Source of the DNA: an uncultured Alphaproteobacteria bacterium
Lineage (GTDB): Bacteria; Pseudomonadota; Alphaproteobacteria; Rhodobacterales; Rhodobacteraceae
DNA length: 64,000 nt
Assembly (NCBI GenBank): GCA_913031285.1
Contig: CAJWEI010000001.1
Location: forward strand, 43,685 to 107,684
Direction: 5' to 3'
Part shown: positions 32,152 to 42,079 of the stretch, one piece after another
How positions within the stretch are numbered: the first letter of the stretch is position 1
Layout of the letters: every line of letters begins with the position of its first letter
Program-made: the position numbers and the translations under genes
Notes under the pieces: model-generated
The model's input: the letters and a program-made list of their open reading frames with translations, nothing else
Databases searched by the model: none
Told to the model about the DNA's origin: nothing

Positions 32152-32276
32152 TGTCAAAGTTATCTAAGGATAAAAGGTTAGTCCAAAATGTGATGCTTGG
32201 GCTTGCCTTATTTATTGGCGCAGTAGGTTACGATATTCAACGTCAGATTAGTGATGGATTAGAATGGGGTTACTAG
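32151..32276 (+). CDS. 41-residue single-helix membrane protein coupled to gltB
   Basis: The ATG shares one base with the gltB stop (TGATG), a hallmark of translational coupling. The product starts with a lysine-rich head (MSKLSKDKR), then one membrane helix (VMLGLALFIGAVGYDI) and a short tail ending DGLEWGY. The positive-inside pattern is clear, with the N-terminus probably cytoplasmic. I recognise no family. The coupling and clean topology make it likely to be real, possibly a membrane-associated partner or a locally conserved small protein. Confidence 0.6.
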   Translation: MSKLSKDKRLVQNVMLGLALFIGAVGYDIQRQISDGLEWGY

Positions 32277-33026
32277 CTTTCCAACCTTAGCCTTAGCTGA
32301 ATAAAAATTCCAAATGCTAAACGTTTTGGTGCCACATCTGTAGTTGCAAAGTATGTACTTGTCGGGTCTCTTGTTATCTTTTGATGCAAACCTAATTTTT
32401 GGCCTGCACTTCTAATTCAATTGGAGTAAAGGTTTACCATTTGCTTCTTCAAAAGTTTTGTAAGTATATTATCAATTGTAATCGTATCGGTTTCATTTAT
32501 ATATTTGCGATTTAGTAATTAGTGATGAGAACTATCTAGTCTTAATGATGTCCACCTTTCCCCTAACACACTTTAGACTGTCCGCCGAATGGGTATTTTG
32601 AACTCAACTAAATAGAGCCTTTTTGGCCATCTTTAAGTAATCAGGCTCAGTAGTATTTCTCCTCTTAGTAAGTTACAAAAACTGACAGAAAAGCTAGTAT
32701 TATTGTAACGTTTTATGTCTTTAATTACATCCAGAACTGGTCCCGTTTCCGATTTAAGTTCCGCGAAAGTAGGCGAGGATAGTAAACTTGTTTGTCGTCC
32801 TAGTTATTTTTGCTAGCAAAGGTATTCCGAACAATATTCTTTTTTGAATCGTATGAATGCTTTTAGAGCGCCTGCCTAATCCCCGACGGGAGAAAAACCT
32901 CGCTTATCACTGCTATTGCTTTGATACACATGAGTCATGGATATGCCACAAAGTTGAATGATGGATTGAAATCGCTTCCATAAATGGGCATGGAGTAGAG
33001 AGATTAAAAATTATGGATTTTTCTAG
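32277..33026. other. 750-bp AT-rich gap with no recognised gene
   Basis: All frames are interrupted. A minus-strand stretch near 32545-32585 (GGACAGTCTAAAGTG ... GGTGGACATC) vaguely resembles IS3-family ends, but no transposase frame is present. Related genomes may carry another gene here; any such gene would now be beyond recognition by eye. The promoter for the GST-queG pair is expected at its right end. Confidence 0.4.
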
Positions 33027-33692
33027 ATGCTTCGGTTGTACCATTTTGCCCTTTCTCCCTTCTCTCGCAAAGTGCGTCTAAGCCTTGCTGAAAAGAGGAT
33101 TGAAGTGGAACTTGTCGAAGAAAGATACTGGGAACAGTCTGCAGATTTTCTACGACGCAACCCAGCTGGTATGGTTCCAATCCTCAGACTAGATGGTAAA
33201 AACTATACTGAGAGTACGGCGATCTGTGAGTATCTTGAAGATTTATACCCTACGCCTGAATTAATGCCCAAAGATACAGCTGAGCAATACGAAGTGCGCC
33301 GTTTGGGAAACTGGTTTGATGACAAGTTTTACAATGAAGTTACCAAAAAACTAATGAATGAACGTGTGATTAAAAAGATTTCTGGCGAAGGTTTTCCCGA
33401 TAGTAAGAACGTCAAGCGAGGTGCAAAGCGAATTAAATATCATCTTGATTATATGGCTTGGCTTCTGGAGCGACGTCGCTGGTTGGCTGGCGACGTCATG
33501 ACTTTGGCTGATTTTTCTGCAGCCGCGCAATTGTCCTGCCTTGATTACATTTCTGATGTTGACTGGAACCGGTCGGTGGCTGTGAAAGACTGGTATGCTA
33601 AGATTAAATCACGCCCTGCATTTCGAAATATCCTTGCGGATCAAGTCCCGGGGTTCCCCCCACCTAGACATTATAACGATCTGGATTTCTGA
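33027..33692 (+). CDS. Glutathione S-transferase family protein
   Basis: A 221-residue protein with an N-terminal thioredoxin-like domain ([19 protein letters not shown]; serine where some classes have cysteine), the cis-proline segment AGMVPIL, the glutathione-binding [10 protein letters not shown], and an all-helical C-terminal domain. The substrate cannot be told. It overlaps queG by one base (TGATG), and the pairing of a GST with queG is seen in other alphaproteobacteria. A translational link to tRNA modification is therefore positional, not demonstrated. Confidence 0.9.
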   Translation: MLRLYHFALSPFSRKVRLSLAEKRIEVELVEERYWEQSADFLRRNPAGMVPILRLDGKNYTESTAICEYLEDLYPTPELMPKDTAEQYEVRRLGNWFDDKFYNEVTKKLMNERVIKKISGEGFPDSKNVKRGAKRIKYHLDYMAWLLERRRWLAGDVMTLADFSAAAQLSCLDYISDVDWNRSVAVKDWYAKIKSRPAFRNILADQVPGFPPPRHYNDLDF

Positions 33693-34747
33693 TGGCTGAA
33701 CAAAGAGTATTTGATGACCTTAAATGGCGTCTGCAGAAAAAATCGCAGAGTGAAGGGTTTGATGATATGCGTATTTGTCGCCCGTGGGATGTCCCCAAAG
33801 TTCCAGAAGAATTGAAACAATTTTTACAAAAAGGCTATCATGGTCAGATGGACTGGCTGGCTGAACGAAGTCATTGGCGTAGCGATCCGTCAGCACTTTG
33901 GCCTGAGGCGCGATCGGTGATCATGCTTGCACAGAGTTATGCCCCTCTTTATGATCCCATGTCTATAGTTGGCGAATGCGACAAAGCGGCGATTTCTGTC
34001 TATGCCCGGAACAAAGATTATCATGACATTGTTAAAAAACGCCTCAAGGTAATTGCGGGATGGCTAATTGCTGAGGCAGGTGGCAACGTTAAAGTCTTTG
34101 TAGATACTGCTCCGGTTCCAGAAAAACCTTTGGGCCATGCCGCAGGGTTGGGTTGGCAGGGAAAGCATACAAATTTGGTGAGCCGCAAGCTTGGCAATTG
34201 GTTTTTTATTGGATCTGTTTTTACGACTTTAGAGATACCAGAAGATCTTGCAGAAAACGATCACTGCGGCAAGTGTAAGAAATGTTTGATGGCCTGCCCC
34301 ACAGATGCATTTCCAGCACCTTATCAGCTCGATGCGCGGCGCTGTATTTCTTATCTGACAATTGAGCATAAAGGCCCTGTGGTCCCAGAGCTTCGCGAAA
34401 AGTTAGGTAATCGGATTTACGGCTGCGATGATTGTCTGGCGGCTTGTCCGTGGAATAAATTTGCTCAAGACGCGCGAGAAGTTCGCTATCATGCCCGTGA
34501 TGATCTCATGGCGCCGCATCTTGCGGATCTTGTCGTGCTTAACGATACAGAATTCCGTCAGAAATTTTCTGGTAGTCCAATCAAACGTATTGGCCGTGAC
34601 AGGTTTGTGCGCAACGTACTTTACGCTATGGGGAATTCCGGTCAAAGGTCCCTACATCAATATGCGCAAAACCTCTGTGGTGATCCAGATCCTGTTGTGG
34701 CCGAGGCGGCTAGGTGGGCTGTTGGAAAGCTAACAGATGGAATTTAG
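33692..34747 (+). CDS. queG: Epoxyqueuosine reductase QueG
   Basis: Cobalamin-dependent enzyme that reduces epoxyqueuosine to queuosine at the wobble base of four tRNAs. It has 351 residues. Two 4Fe-4S ferredoxin-like clusters are visible: [16 protein letters not shown] and [11 protein letters not shown] (about residues 193-255). The segment [22 protein letters not shown] is the family's cobalamin/substrate region. A HEAT-like C-terminal part (VLYAMGNSG) completes it. It is coupled to the upstream GST gene. Confidence 0.95.
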   Translation: MAEQRVFDDLKWRLQKKSQSEGFDDMRICRPWDVPKVPEELKQFLQKGYHGQMDWLAERSHWRSDPSALWPEARSVIMLAQSYAPLYDPMSIVGECDKAAISVYARNKDYHDIVKKRLKVIAGWLIAEAGGNVKVFVDTAPVPEKPLGHAAGLGWQGKHTNLVSRKLGNWFFIGSVFTTLEIPEDLAENDHCGKCKKCLMACPTDAFPAPYQLDARRCISYLTIEHKGPVVPELREKLGNRIYGCDDCLAACPWNKFAQDAREVRYHARDDLMAPHLADLVVLNDTEFRQKFSGSPIKRIGRDRFVRNVLYAMGNSGQRSLHQYAQNLCGDPDPVVAEAARWAVGKLTDGI

Positions 34748-34837
34748 ATGCAAAACGTCATCTGCTTTGCCGTAAACAGACTTGCAAGTATTCATTTGTT
34801 GACCGACCGATGTGGTGACAACAAACGAGAGGCATGA

Positions 34838-36841
34838 ATGACCCTTGTCTTAGGCATTGATACTGGCGGTACCTATACCGACGCAGTCATACTGCGTGAT
34901 GAGATCGACGTGGTCGCAAGTTCTAAGTCACTGACAACGCGAGAAGATTTAGCTATTGGCATTGGCGCTGCCGTTCATGACGTTTTAACACAATCTGGTA
35001 TTTCGCCCTTAGACATTGCGATGGCCTCTTTGTCGACAACGCTTGCAACCAATGCGCTTGTCGAGGGACAAGGTGAGCGCGTCGGCCTAGTCTATATTGG
35101 CTTTCGCGCAGGCGATCTAGAGCGTCACGGCCTTGGAGATGCTCTGCGTGGGGATCCTGTTTTGGAAATGGCTGGAGGGCATTCACATGCTGGATATGAA
35201 GTTGCGGCTTTTAATGACAAACTGTTAGACGATTGGTTAGCTGGGCTTAAAGGCGTTTCTGCCTATGCTGTAGCCAGTCAGTTCGCGACGCGTAACCCGG
35301 CTCACGAAAAATGCGCTGCAGATCTTATCCGTTCGCGGACTTCAAGACCCGTGAGTGCCTCTCATCAGCTTTCTGCAAAGCTGAACGGTCCCAAACGTGC
35401 CCTTACTGCAATATTGAATGCCAGACTTATTGGTATGATAGACCGGTTAATTGGACGAGCTAGGGCTACGCTGCGCAATTTGGGTATTTCAGCACCTCTA
35501 ATGGTGGTGCGTGGGGATGGGGCTTTAATTTCTGAAGATCAGGCAAGGGAAAAACCTATAGAGACGATCCTAAGTGGACCGGCCGCCTCAATTGTGGGTG
35601 CACAGTGGATGACGGGGGTTGAGAATGCTCTGGTATCTGACATTGGTGGTACTACAACCGACATTTCCCTTTTGCGCAACGGGCACCCAATGATCGATCC
35701 GCAAGGAGCGCAGGTTGGGCCATATCGCACAATGGTCGAAGCTGTAGCTATGCAAACGACGGGCCTTGGCGGTGATAGTGAAGTACATTTTGTTTCAGAA
35801 GGCTTGCTTGGTGGGCTCACGCTTGGCCCCAAGCGCGTTCTTCCAGTCAGCCTAGCGGCGATAAAGCACGGGGCAGTTATGCATGCCGCCCTTGATGCGC
35901 AACTCAAAACTGCTTTGCCAAGTGAAAACGATGGACGATTTGTGTGCAAAATCCAAACCCATGACGCAGGCGATCTTGCAGAACGGGATGCAGCTCTTTT
36001 TGCAAAGCTTAGCTTAGACATTCAACCGATGAATGCAGTGATAAAATCGCGCCTCGAAGCGCAGGCTTTGATTAGACTTGTTGGTCGGGGGTTGGCCCAA
36101 ATATCTGCTCTCACGCCGTCGGATGCCAGCCACTTTCTAGGTTACACGAGTGTCTGGGATCGCGATGCTGCCACGAAAGCCCTGCAATTGTTTGGTCGTA
36201 GAAGAAATGGAGCTGGGGCTCTTATTGCTCAAGATGCGGAAACCATGTCCCAAATGATTGTCGACCAACTTACACATCAAACCTCGACTGCATTGCTGTC
36301 CACCGCATTCCATGAAGAGGATAAGAAATTTTTCAATTCTCCCAAGAGCCTTGCTGCGCATCCTTTAATGCAACAGGGTTTAAAAGGTCATAAAGGATTG
36401 GTGAAGATCGATACGGGTTTAAATATCCCAGTTGTCGGACTTGGAGCGTCAGCCAGCTGTTATTATCCAGCAGTTGGGAAAAGGTTGAATTGTCAAATGA
36501 TTTTACCTGTACATTCAGGCGTTGCGAATGCGATTGGTGCCGTTGTTGGCCGGATCACCGTGCGGGCAAGTGGGATTGTTACCGCACCAAGTGATGGAGT
36601 TTTCAGATTACATCTGGAAGATGGCCCAAAAGATTTTACTCAAGAGACTGCCGCATTACAGTGCCTAGAACGGGTGCTTAGGGGAAAAGCTATCTCTGCT
36701 GCAAAAAAATCTGGTGCAGAGGATTTACAGGTCACTGTTCATAATGACATCAGGAAAGCTATTATTGAGGCTAGTGAGATGTTTGTAGAGGCCAATATAA
36801 CGGTAACAGCGACGGGGCGGCCAAGGATTACAACTCGATAA
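34838..36841 (+). CDS. Stand-alone HyuA-type hydantoinase/oxoprolinase family ATPase
   Basis: An ASKHA-fold enzyme of 667 residues. The N-terminal HyuA_N domain starts LVLGIDTGGTYTDAVIL, and the central domain carries the phosphate motif VSDIGGTTTDISLL (about residue 265) and ILSGPAASIVGA. Family members hydrolyse cyclic amides (5-oxoproline, hydantoins) using ATP, usually with a HyuB partner. No HyuB gene is adjacent here, so the substrate and activity are open. An acetone-carboxylase-like role is less likely without further subunits. It follows queG by 90 bp. Confidence 0.85.
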   Translation: MTLVLGIDTGGTYTDAVILRDEIDVVASSKSLTTREDLAIGIGAAVHDVLTQSGISPLDIAMASLSTTLATNALVEGQGERVGLVYIGFRAGDLERHGLGDALRGDPVLEMAGGHSHAGYEVAAFNDKLLDDWLAGLKGVSAYAVASQFATRNPAHEKCAADLIRSRTSRPVSASHQLSAKLNGPKRALTAILNARLIGMIDRLIGRARATLRNLGISAPLMVVRGDGALISEDQAREKPIETILSGPAASIVGAQWMTGVENALVSDIGGTTTDISLLRNGHPMIDPQGAQVGPYRTMVEAVAMQTTGLGGDSEVHFVSEGLLGGLTLGPKRVLPVSLAAIKHGAVMHAALDAQLKTALPSENDGRFVCKIQTHDAGDLAERDAALFAKLSLDIQPMNAVIKSRLEAQALIRLVGRGLAQISALTPSDASHFLGYTSVWDRDAATKALQLFGRRRNGAGALIAQDAETMSQMIVDQLTHQTSTALLSTAFHEEDKKFFNSPKSLAAHPLMQQGLKGHKGLVKIDTGLNIPVVGLGASASCYYPAVGKRLNCQMILPVHSGVANAIGAVVGRITVRASGIVTAPSDGVFRLHLEDGPKDFTQETAALQCLERVLRGKAISAAKKSGAEDLQVTVHNDIRKAIIEASEMFVEANITVTATGRPRITTR

Positions 36842-37053
36842 AATACCACAGTCCAAACACGCTTCTTTTATTGAACCAAAGTATATTCGATAGATAACAT
36901 CTTATGACATCGCAACTCCCGATGTTCATGATAATTAACTTCAACGATTTGGTGCGGTCAATTAAATTTTATGAAAATATTGTTTGGATGGAGTATGTTT
37001 GCTCATTAGTTAGTATTATCTTTTCCAAATAATGGATTGGCTTTTGGGTTGTT

Positions 37054-37968
37054 TTAACTTCCGTCGAAGCCGACCATATGCTGTTCTCCCCGTTGGCGAG
37101 ATAGAAGAATTTGTTTCTGTCGCTCACGAAAGCGATCTTTGTCATTTTGCGTTGTCTCAAGTTCACACTTATGACAGGCGACACCGTGTTCATATTCAGA
37201 TCGGTAGCGATCAGCCGGGAGGATTGGGCGGCGGCAGGCATAGCAAAGCTGATGGGGCCCTTCTCTTAAACCATGGCCAACAGATACACGTGCATCAAAC
37301 ACAAAACAGTCTCCGTACCAAGTGCTGTGTGATTCTGGGACATCTTCTAGGTATTTTAATATACCTCCTTTGAGGTGATAAACGTCTTCTATTCCCTGGC
37401 TGAGGAGATAGTTGGTTGATTTTTCGCAACGAATTCCACCAGTGCAAAACATTGCAATTCGCTTATTGCGGAAACGGTCTTTGTTCGCTTCCCACCATTT
37501 TGGAAAATCGCGAAAGGATTTTGTCTCTGGGTCAATGGAACCTTCAAATGTGCCTATACCAACCTCATAATCGTTGCGCGTATCAATCACTGCGACGTCT
37601 GGAGCTTTGATCAGCTCATTCCAATCTTTCGCCTCTACATAATGTCCGGTGCGCGCCTTTGGGTCAACATTGGGCTGACCCATTGTGACGATCTCTTTCT
37701 TAAGCTTCACTTTCATACGAGGAAACGGGGGTAGGCTTGAGATGCTTTCTTTGTGCTCAAGTTCATTGCATCCTGGCAATTCACGCAAATAATTAAGGAT
37801 AGCGTCAATCCCATCACGGGGTCCGGCTATTGTTCCGTTTATACCTTCCCTGGCAATTAGCAGAGAGCCGTAGATGCGAAGCGCATCACATTTGGACTGT
37901 AACGGATCTCTCATGGCGGCCGGATCATCAAACCGTGTAAAATGATAGAGAGCAGCGACTGTAAACAT
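37054..37968 (-). CDS. trhO: tRNA uridine hydroxylase TrhO (rhodanese family)
   Basis: Oxygen-dependent hydroxylation of U34 in certain tRNAs, on the way to 5-methoxy- or 5-carboxymethoxy-uridine. The start is placed at the ATG at 37968 (MFTVAALYHFTRF, 304 residues), as an upstream frame start at 38100 adds an unrelated leader. The N-terminal UPF0176 domain (REGINGTIAG) is followed by a rhodanese domain with FCTGGIRCEKST containing the active cysteine, then a C-terminal cysteine-rich tail (CYACRRP, CHKCELET). It stands alone. Confidence 0.93.
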   Translation of the reverse strand: MFTVAALYHFTRFDDPAAMRDPLQSKCDALRIYGSLLIAREGINGTIAGPRDGIDAILNYLRELPGCNELEHKESISSLPPFPRMKVKLKKEIVTMGQPNVDPKARTGHYVEAKDWNELIKAPDVAVIDTRNDYEVGIGTFEGSIDPETKSFRDFPKWWEANKDRFRNKRIAMFCTGGIRCEKSTNYLLSQGIEDVYHLKGGILKYLEDVPESHSTWYGDCFVFDARVSVGHGLREGPHQLCYACRRPILPADRYRSEYEHGVACHKCELETTQNDKDRFRERQKQILLSRQRGEQHMVGFDGS

Positions 37969-38433
37969 GGGCGTTGCCTTACCTTGAAAGCTCTTGCGAA
38001 TGCAAGACTTTAGGACATTTATTGGAATTCGGTGCGCGCACAGGGAGACTTTTATTTGCAACAGGCAGTAGTGACCTGTCTTATACTGTTCCGCCATCAA
38101 GATTGATCCAGCATTCGTAGTGTTTCACGGAAGCTATTGTGGTATTTCTAGGAATAAATATTTTTAGCATAGGGTCTCAAATGTAAGAATTTCCCTCCTT
38201 ATCCAAAACAGATCAACCTCGCCTGCTTCAAAAAGGAATCGTTTGAGGGAATGTCGGTTTGGTTTAGGAATAGATGAGAGTACTAAACGCAAGTCATAAA
38301 GTTTTGAAAATGCCTCATAGCTTTGAGGAACCTTAACCTTAACGGTGCGGCGTATATCGTTCAATCTTTGGCCCTCGACCACCTGTTCGCTTTAAGATTG
38401 TATTTTTTATTTTCTATTAAGTAACTCGTGAAG
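37969..38433. other. Unassigned region upstream of trhO
   Basis: About 465 bp. A 72-codon minus-strand frame (38164-38382) contains VKVPQSYEAFSKLYDLRL and AGEVDLFWIRRE, which read like real protein, but I cannot assign a family. With the recombinase-like fragment just to the right, this whole 38.1-38.7 kb stretch may be debris of a lost or inserted segment. Confidence 0.3.
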
Positions 38434-38703
38434 CTAATTATATCGGTTGCAGAAGTAGTACTCATCTTGTGGTGGGCTTTTTATGAAATATTTAAATACC
38501 CAGTCGTGATTAACTAAAAGATATGTAAAATTTAAGGCTACCATTTTCAGCTCTGCGTATAAATCGATCACCTGACTGCGTTGAAGACCGCAACCTATCA
38601 GATCACCGATCAGGGCGTCTGGTCTTTGGTCTTTTTTGACAGCTGGCAAAGCTTTTTCCAATGCACTGATCTGATCTTGAGTGGCTCCAATCCATAATAG
38701 TTA
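38434..38703 (-). pseudogene. Possible tyrosine-recombinase (integrase) fragment
   Basis: The minus-strand frame contains ALEKALPAVKKDQRPDALIG followed by DLIGCGLQRSQVIDL. This resembles the conserved R-A-L-L-GCGLRRSE-L segment around the first catalytic Arg of tyrosine recombinases. The Arg position is kept, but no C-terminal HxxR or Tyr box follows, and a stop lies directly upstream. If correct it is a small relic of an integrated element. The similarity is short and judged by eye only. Confidence 0.3.
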
Positions 38704-38833
38704 AGCAGCTTTACCGTACAATTATTTGAAGACTTTATCGCACTATGACTTTAAAAAATTTATGCTGACACCTATTCGAATGGCTTGCCACCTTTCGTCA
38801 AGTTTCCAATAAATACTGTTGCTTGATCTAGAA

Positions 38834-40429
38834 TTAATTTACACTGAAAGCTAGCGCTTTTATTTGTTTGAATAAACCTGTTTCTTCAAGCTTTTGAAGC
38901 ACATTCCTTTGAACGGGCTGATCAACGTATAATAGTGCAATGGCCTCCCCGCCTGGTACTTTGCGCCCTAAGGTAAAGTTAGCGATGTTCACACCGTTTT
39001 CTCCCATTGTTTGACCCAGAGTTCCAATTATGCCTGGGACATCGTCATTTGTGGTATAAAGCATATCTGCGCCGATTTCGGCATCAATGTTAATACCTTT
39101 GATCTGGATAAATCGCGGTTTGCCGTCACTGAAGACCGTTCCGGCAACTGAGCGTTCCCGCTCTGCTGTGACAACGGTCACTTTCACATAGCCGTCGAAT
39201 GCACCTGATTTATCCTGATTGGTGGTGCTGATTTGGATTCCCCGTTCTTTTGCTATGTAGGGAGCGCTCACAAGATTAACGTCTGGGTTAGCTCTTTGCA
39301 TTATTCCTGCTATGACCGAGCAGTTCAGAGCATCAAGGTTCATTTCAGCGACTGATCCATCATAAAGTATATTTATGGCTTGGATTGGTTCATCCGTCAT
39401 TTGTCCAATAAAGCTTCCCAAATAACCTGATAGCTTAAGCCATGGATCCATTACTTTGGCCTCCTCTGCAGTCACTGATGGCATATTCAGCGCATTCGTG
39501 ACGGCTCCGGTTAAAAGATAGTCTGACATTTGTTCAGCAACCTGAATGGCCACGTTTTCCTGAGCTTCGGTCGTTGCGGCACCCAAGTGGGGTGTACAGA
39601 CTACATTTGGCAAGTTAAACAGTGCGTTTTCTATTGCGGGCTCCTCAGCAAAGACATCAAAGCCTGCGCCTGCTACGTGGCCTGATTTCAACAATTCAGC
39701 GAGTGCCGTCTCATCTACAAGCCCGCCACGGGCACAGTTGATAATACGCACCCCCTTTTTTGTTTTAGCGAGATTGTATCGACTAAGAATGTGGCGGGTT
39801 TGATCGGTGAGGGGGACATGCAAAGTGATGAAATCAGAGACTGCTAACAAAGTGTCTAACTCTACTTTTTCAACACCCATTTTTTTTGATTTTTCTTCGC
39901 TTAAATATGGGTCAAAAGCGACAACTTTCATTTTTAACCCACGGGCACGTTCACATACTATACCGCCGATATTACCAGCACCTATAACACCAAGGGTTTT
40001 CCCGGTCAGCTCAACACCCATAAATTTGGTTTTTTCCCACTTACCAGCATGCGTTGAGGCACTCGCTTGAGGGATTTGTCTTGAAACTGCAAACATCATT
40101 GCAATGGTGTGCTCCGCCGTTGTGATCATATTTCCAAAAGGCGTATTCATCACGATCACGCCGTTTTTACTCGCTGCATTGCGATCGATATTATCCACGC
40201 CAATCCCGGCACGACCGACAACTTTTAGGTTATTGGCCGCGTCTAAGATTTTTTGGCTCACTTTGGTTGCCGAGCGTATTGCAAGTCCGTCGTATTGGCC
40301 AATCACCTCGCGTAGGCGGTTTTTATCTTTGCCAAGGTCAGGTTCAAAATCTACTTCAATCCCGCGATCTCGAAAAATTTGAACGGCTGTAGACGAGAGT
40401 TTGTCCGAGACAAGTACTTTAGGGGCCAT
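38834..40429 (-). CDS. serA: D-3-phosphoglycerate dehydrogenase
   Basis: First step of serine synthesis, oxidising 3-phosphoglycerate with NAD. It has 531 residues, the long form with an intervening domain and a C-terminal ACT domain (VPGIIGTLGQTMGENGVNIA) for allosteric control. The N-terminal catalytic part shows VVGRAGIGVDNID, the NAD motif GKTLGVIGAGNIGGIV and NCARGGLVDE, with the catalytic His region CTPHLGAAT. It lies 27 bp downstream of serC in one operon. Confidence 0.97.
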   Translation of the reverse strand: MAPKVLVSDKLSSTAVQIFRDRGIEVDFEPDLGKDKNRLREVIGQYDGLAIRSATKVSQKILDAANNLKVVGRAGIGVDNIDRNAASKNGVIVMNTPFGNMITTAEHTIAMMFAVSRQIPQASASTHAGKWEKTKFMGVELTGKTLGVIGAGNIGGIVCERARGLKMKVVAFDPYLSEEKSKKMGVEKVELDTLLAVSDFITLHVPLTDQTRHILSRYNLAKTKKGVRIINCARGGLVDETALAELLKSGHVAGAGFDVFAEEPAIENALFNLPNVVCTPHLGAATTEAQENVAIQVAEQMSDYLLTGAVTNALNMPSVTAEEAKVMDPWLKLSGYLGSFIGQMTDEPIQAINILYDGSVAEMNLDALNCSVIAGIMQRANPDVNLVSAPYIAKERGIQISTTNQDKSGAFDGYVKVTVVTAERERSVAGTVFSDGKPRFIQIKGINIDAEIGADMLYTTNDDVPGIIGTLGQTMGENGVNIANFTLGRKVPGGEAIALLYVDQPVQRNVLQKLEETGLFKQIKALAFSVN

Positions 40430-40456
40430 GAGTGCAGTCCTTTGAAAACTAATTTG

Positions 40457-41617
40457 TTAAAATAAGGCAGCTGTTGACTGTTGGGCAATTTCGGTTTCGA
40501 AGGCCCATTCCAGCCAAGGCAGCATCGCCTTGATATCAGATGTCTGAACTGTGCCACCGCACCAAATACGTAGACCGGAAGGGGCATCCCGGTACGCTCC
40601 AATGTCGAGCGCAATATTTTCAGCTTCGAGCCGTTTTACGATCGATTTGGCAAAACTTATACCCTCAGAAATTCTTGTGTCAGAAAATTTCAAACACACC
40701 GAGGTGTTAGAGCGAAGCTTAGGATCACGTGCCAGAAAATCAATCCAATTACGCTTTGTGACAAAGTCATTGATCGCTGCGGTATTAGTGTCGGCGCGTT
40801 TAATCAGCCCGTTAAGGCCGCCCACAGAACGGGCCCAGTCCAACGCAGCAAGATAGTCTTCGACGGCGAGCATTGAAGGCGTGTTGATAGTCGCCCCTTC
40901 AAAAATGCCTTCGATAAGCTTCCCACTTTTTGTCAGGCGGAAAATTTTTGGTAGCGGCCATGCAGGCGTGTAACTTTCTAGCCGGGCCACAGCCCGGGGG
41001 CTCAAGATCAACATCCCGTGAGCGGCTTCACCGCCAAGCACTTTCTGCCAACTAAATGTCGTGACATCTAGCTTTTCCCAAGGCAAGTCCATGGCAAAAG
41101 CGGCCGATGTAGCATCGCAAATGGTCAGGCCGGCGCGATCCTCTGGAATCGCATTGCCATTTGGCATACGCACGCCAGATGTAGTTCCGTTCCAAGTGAA
41201 AACAACATCAGTGTCATAGTCGATATCGTGCATATCAACGATCTCGCCATACTCAGCAGTGCGTACATCAGCATCGATTTTGAGTTGCTTGACCACATCT
41301 GTGACCCATGCGGACCCAAAACTTTCCCATGCAACCATGGTTGCTTTACGCGCGCCCAAGAGAGACCACATCGCCATTTCCATCGCGCCCGTGTCCGAGG
41401 CTGGGACAATTGCAATCCTATATTCATAAGGGATTTTTAAAATCTCGCGCGTGCCCTCTATCACCGCTTTGAGTTTGGCTTTGCCAATTCTGGCGCGATG
41501 AGAACGGCCTAGGGGTGCGTCTTTTAAAATCATAAGCTCAAAGGAGGGGTTTTTGGCGCAAGGCCCAGAAGAAAAACGCGGATTATTCGGCCGCGATGCC
41601 GGTTTAGTAATATTCAT
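40457..41617 (-). CDS. serC: Phosphoserine aminotransferase
   Basis: PLP enzyme converting 3-phosphohydroxypyruvate to phosphoserine. The start is put at the ATG at 41617 ([19 protein letters not shown], 386 residues); the frame extends further upstream through the predicted leader RNA, which is not coding. The PLP lysine is in [14 protein letters not shown]. Sequence and length fit the Methanosarcina/alphaproteobacterial type. It is cotranscribed with serA and divergent from serB, so the whole serine pathway sits within 4 kb. Confidence 0.95.
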   Translation of the reverse strand: MNITKPASRPNNPRFSSGPCAKNPSFELMILKDAPLGRSHRARIGKAKLKAVIEGTREILKIPYEYRIAIVPASDTGAMEMAMWSLLGARKATMVAWESFGSAWVTDVVKQLKIDADVRTAEYGEIVDMHDIDYDTDVVFTWNGTTSGVRMPNGNAIPEDRAGLTICDATSAAFAMDLPWEKLDVTTFSWQKVLGGEAAHGMLILSPRAVARLESYTPAWPLPKIFRLTKSGKLIEGIFEGATINTPSMLAVEDYLAALDWARSVGGLNGLIKRADTNTAAINDFVTKRNWIDFLARDPKLRSNTSVCLKFSDTRISEGISFAKSIVKRLEAENIALDIGAYRDAPSGLRIWCGGTVQTSDIKAMLPWLEWAFETEIAQQSTAALF

Positions 41618-41680
41618 AATTCGTATCCTCACAGATATATGTCCCTCGTTGGGGAGGGATGTCCCACAAACAGCGATACA
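41618..41680 (-). ncRNA. Probable serC leader RNA motif
   Basis: In the minus-strand 5' leader of serC, a perfect 6-bp hairpin (TCCCTC/GAGGGA, 41642-41659, loop of six) sits about 25 bases before the start codon, with an additional GGGAC box (41661-41665) just upstream. A conserved serC RNA motif is known from alphaproteobacteria in exactly this position, before serC-serA operons. Assignment here rests on position and a GC hairpin in otherwise AT-rich DNA. Its ligand, if any, is unknown. Confidence 0.45.
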
Positions 41681-42079
41681 GTTTTGCTTTAAGAGCTTCA
41701 AGTGTGTAGCTAGCTTTTTTAACACATAGCAAAGAATTAAAATTGACGATGGGGCCTATCAGAAATTATTTATAGTGAGGTGGTTTTGCTTTTATAAATT
41801 GCCATCAAACCCATTGCGATAAAGCGATGGCGAGCCCAAAATGAGTTTCCGCGGTGTCATATTTTTGTATCTTTCGACCTTTGGCCTTTTAAATCTTCAT
41901 AATCATGGCAAATGCTAGATCAACCTTTTCAGCATTTAGCCAAGTGACATTCGAGCTAATTATGGCACCAGTTGCGAACTCACTTTGACATGACAGAAAG
42001 CGATATCCTTTGGGGTGAAAACTGTTTATAAACATATGATATGCTGGCTAAAAGTGAGCCTAGCCACAAAAGGAAACTT
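41681..42079. other. Divergent serC/serB promoter region
   Basis: About 400 bp between the serC leader and the serB start, AT-rich and without a recognised gene. The frame start at 42041 belongs to the serB frame but is judged to lie in the leader. Promoters for both directions are expected here; none is strong enough by eye to call. Confidence 0.35.

Noticed and set aside
32540..32600. IS3-like terminal sequence
   Set aside because: The resemblance is short, and no transposase frame, matching opposite end or target duplication was seen.
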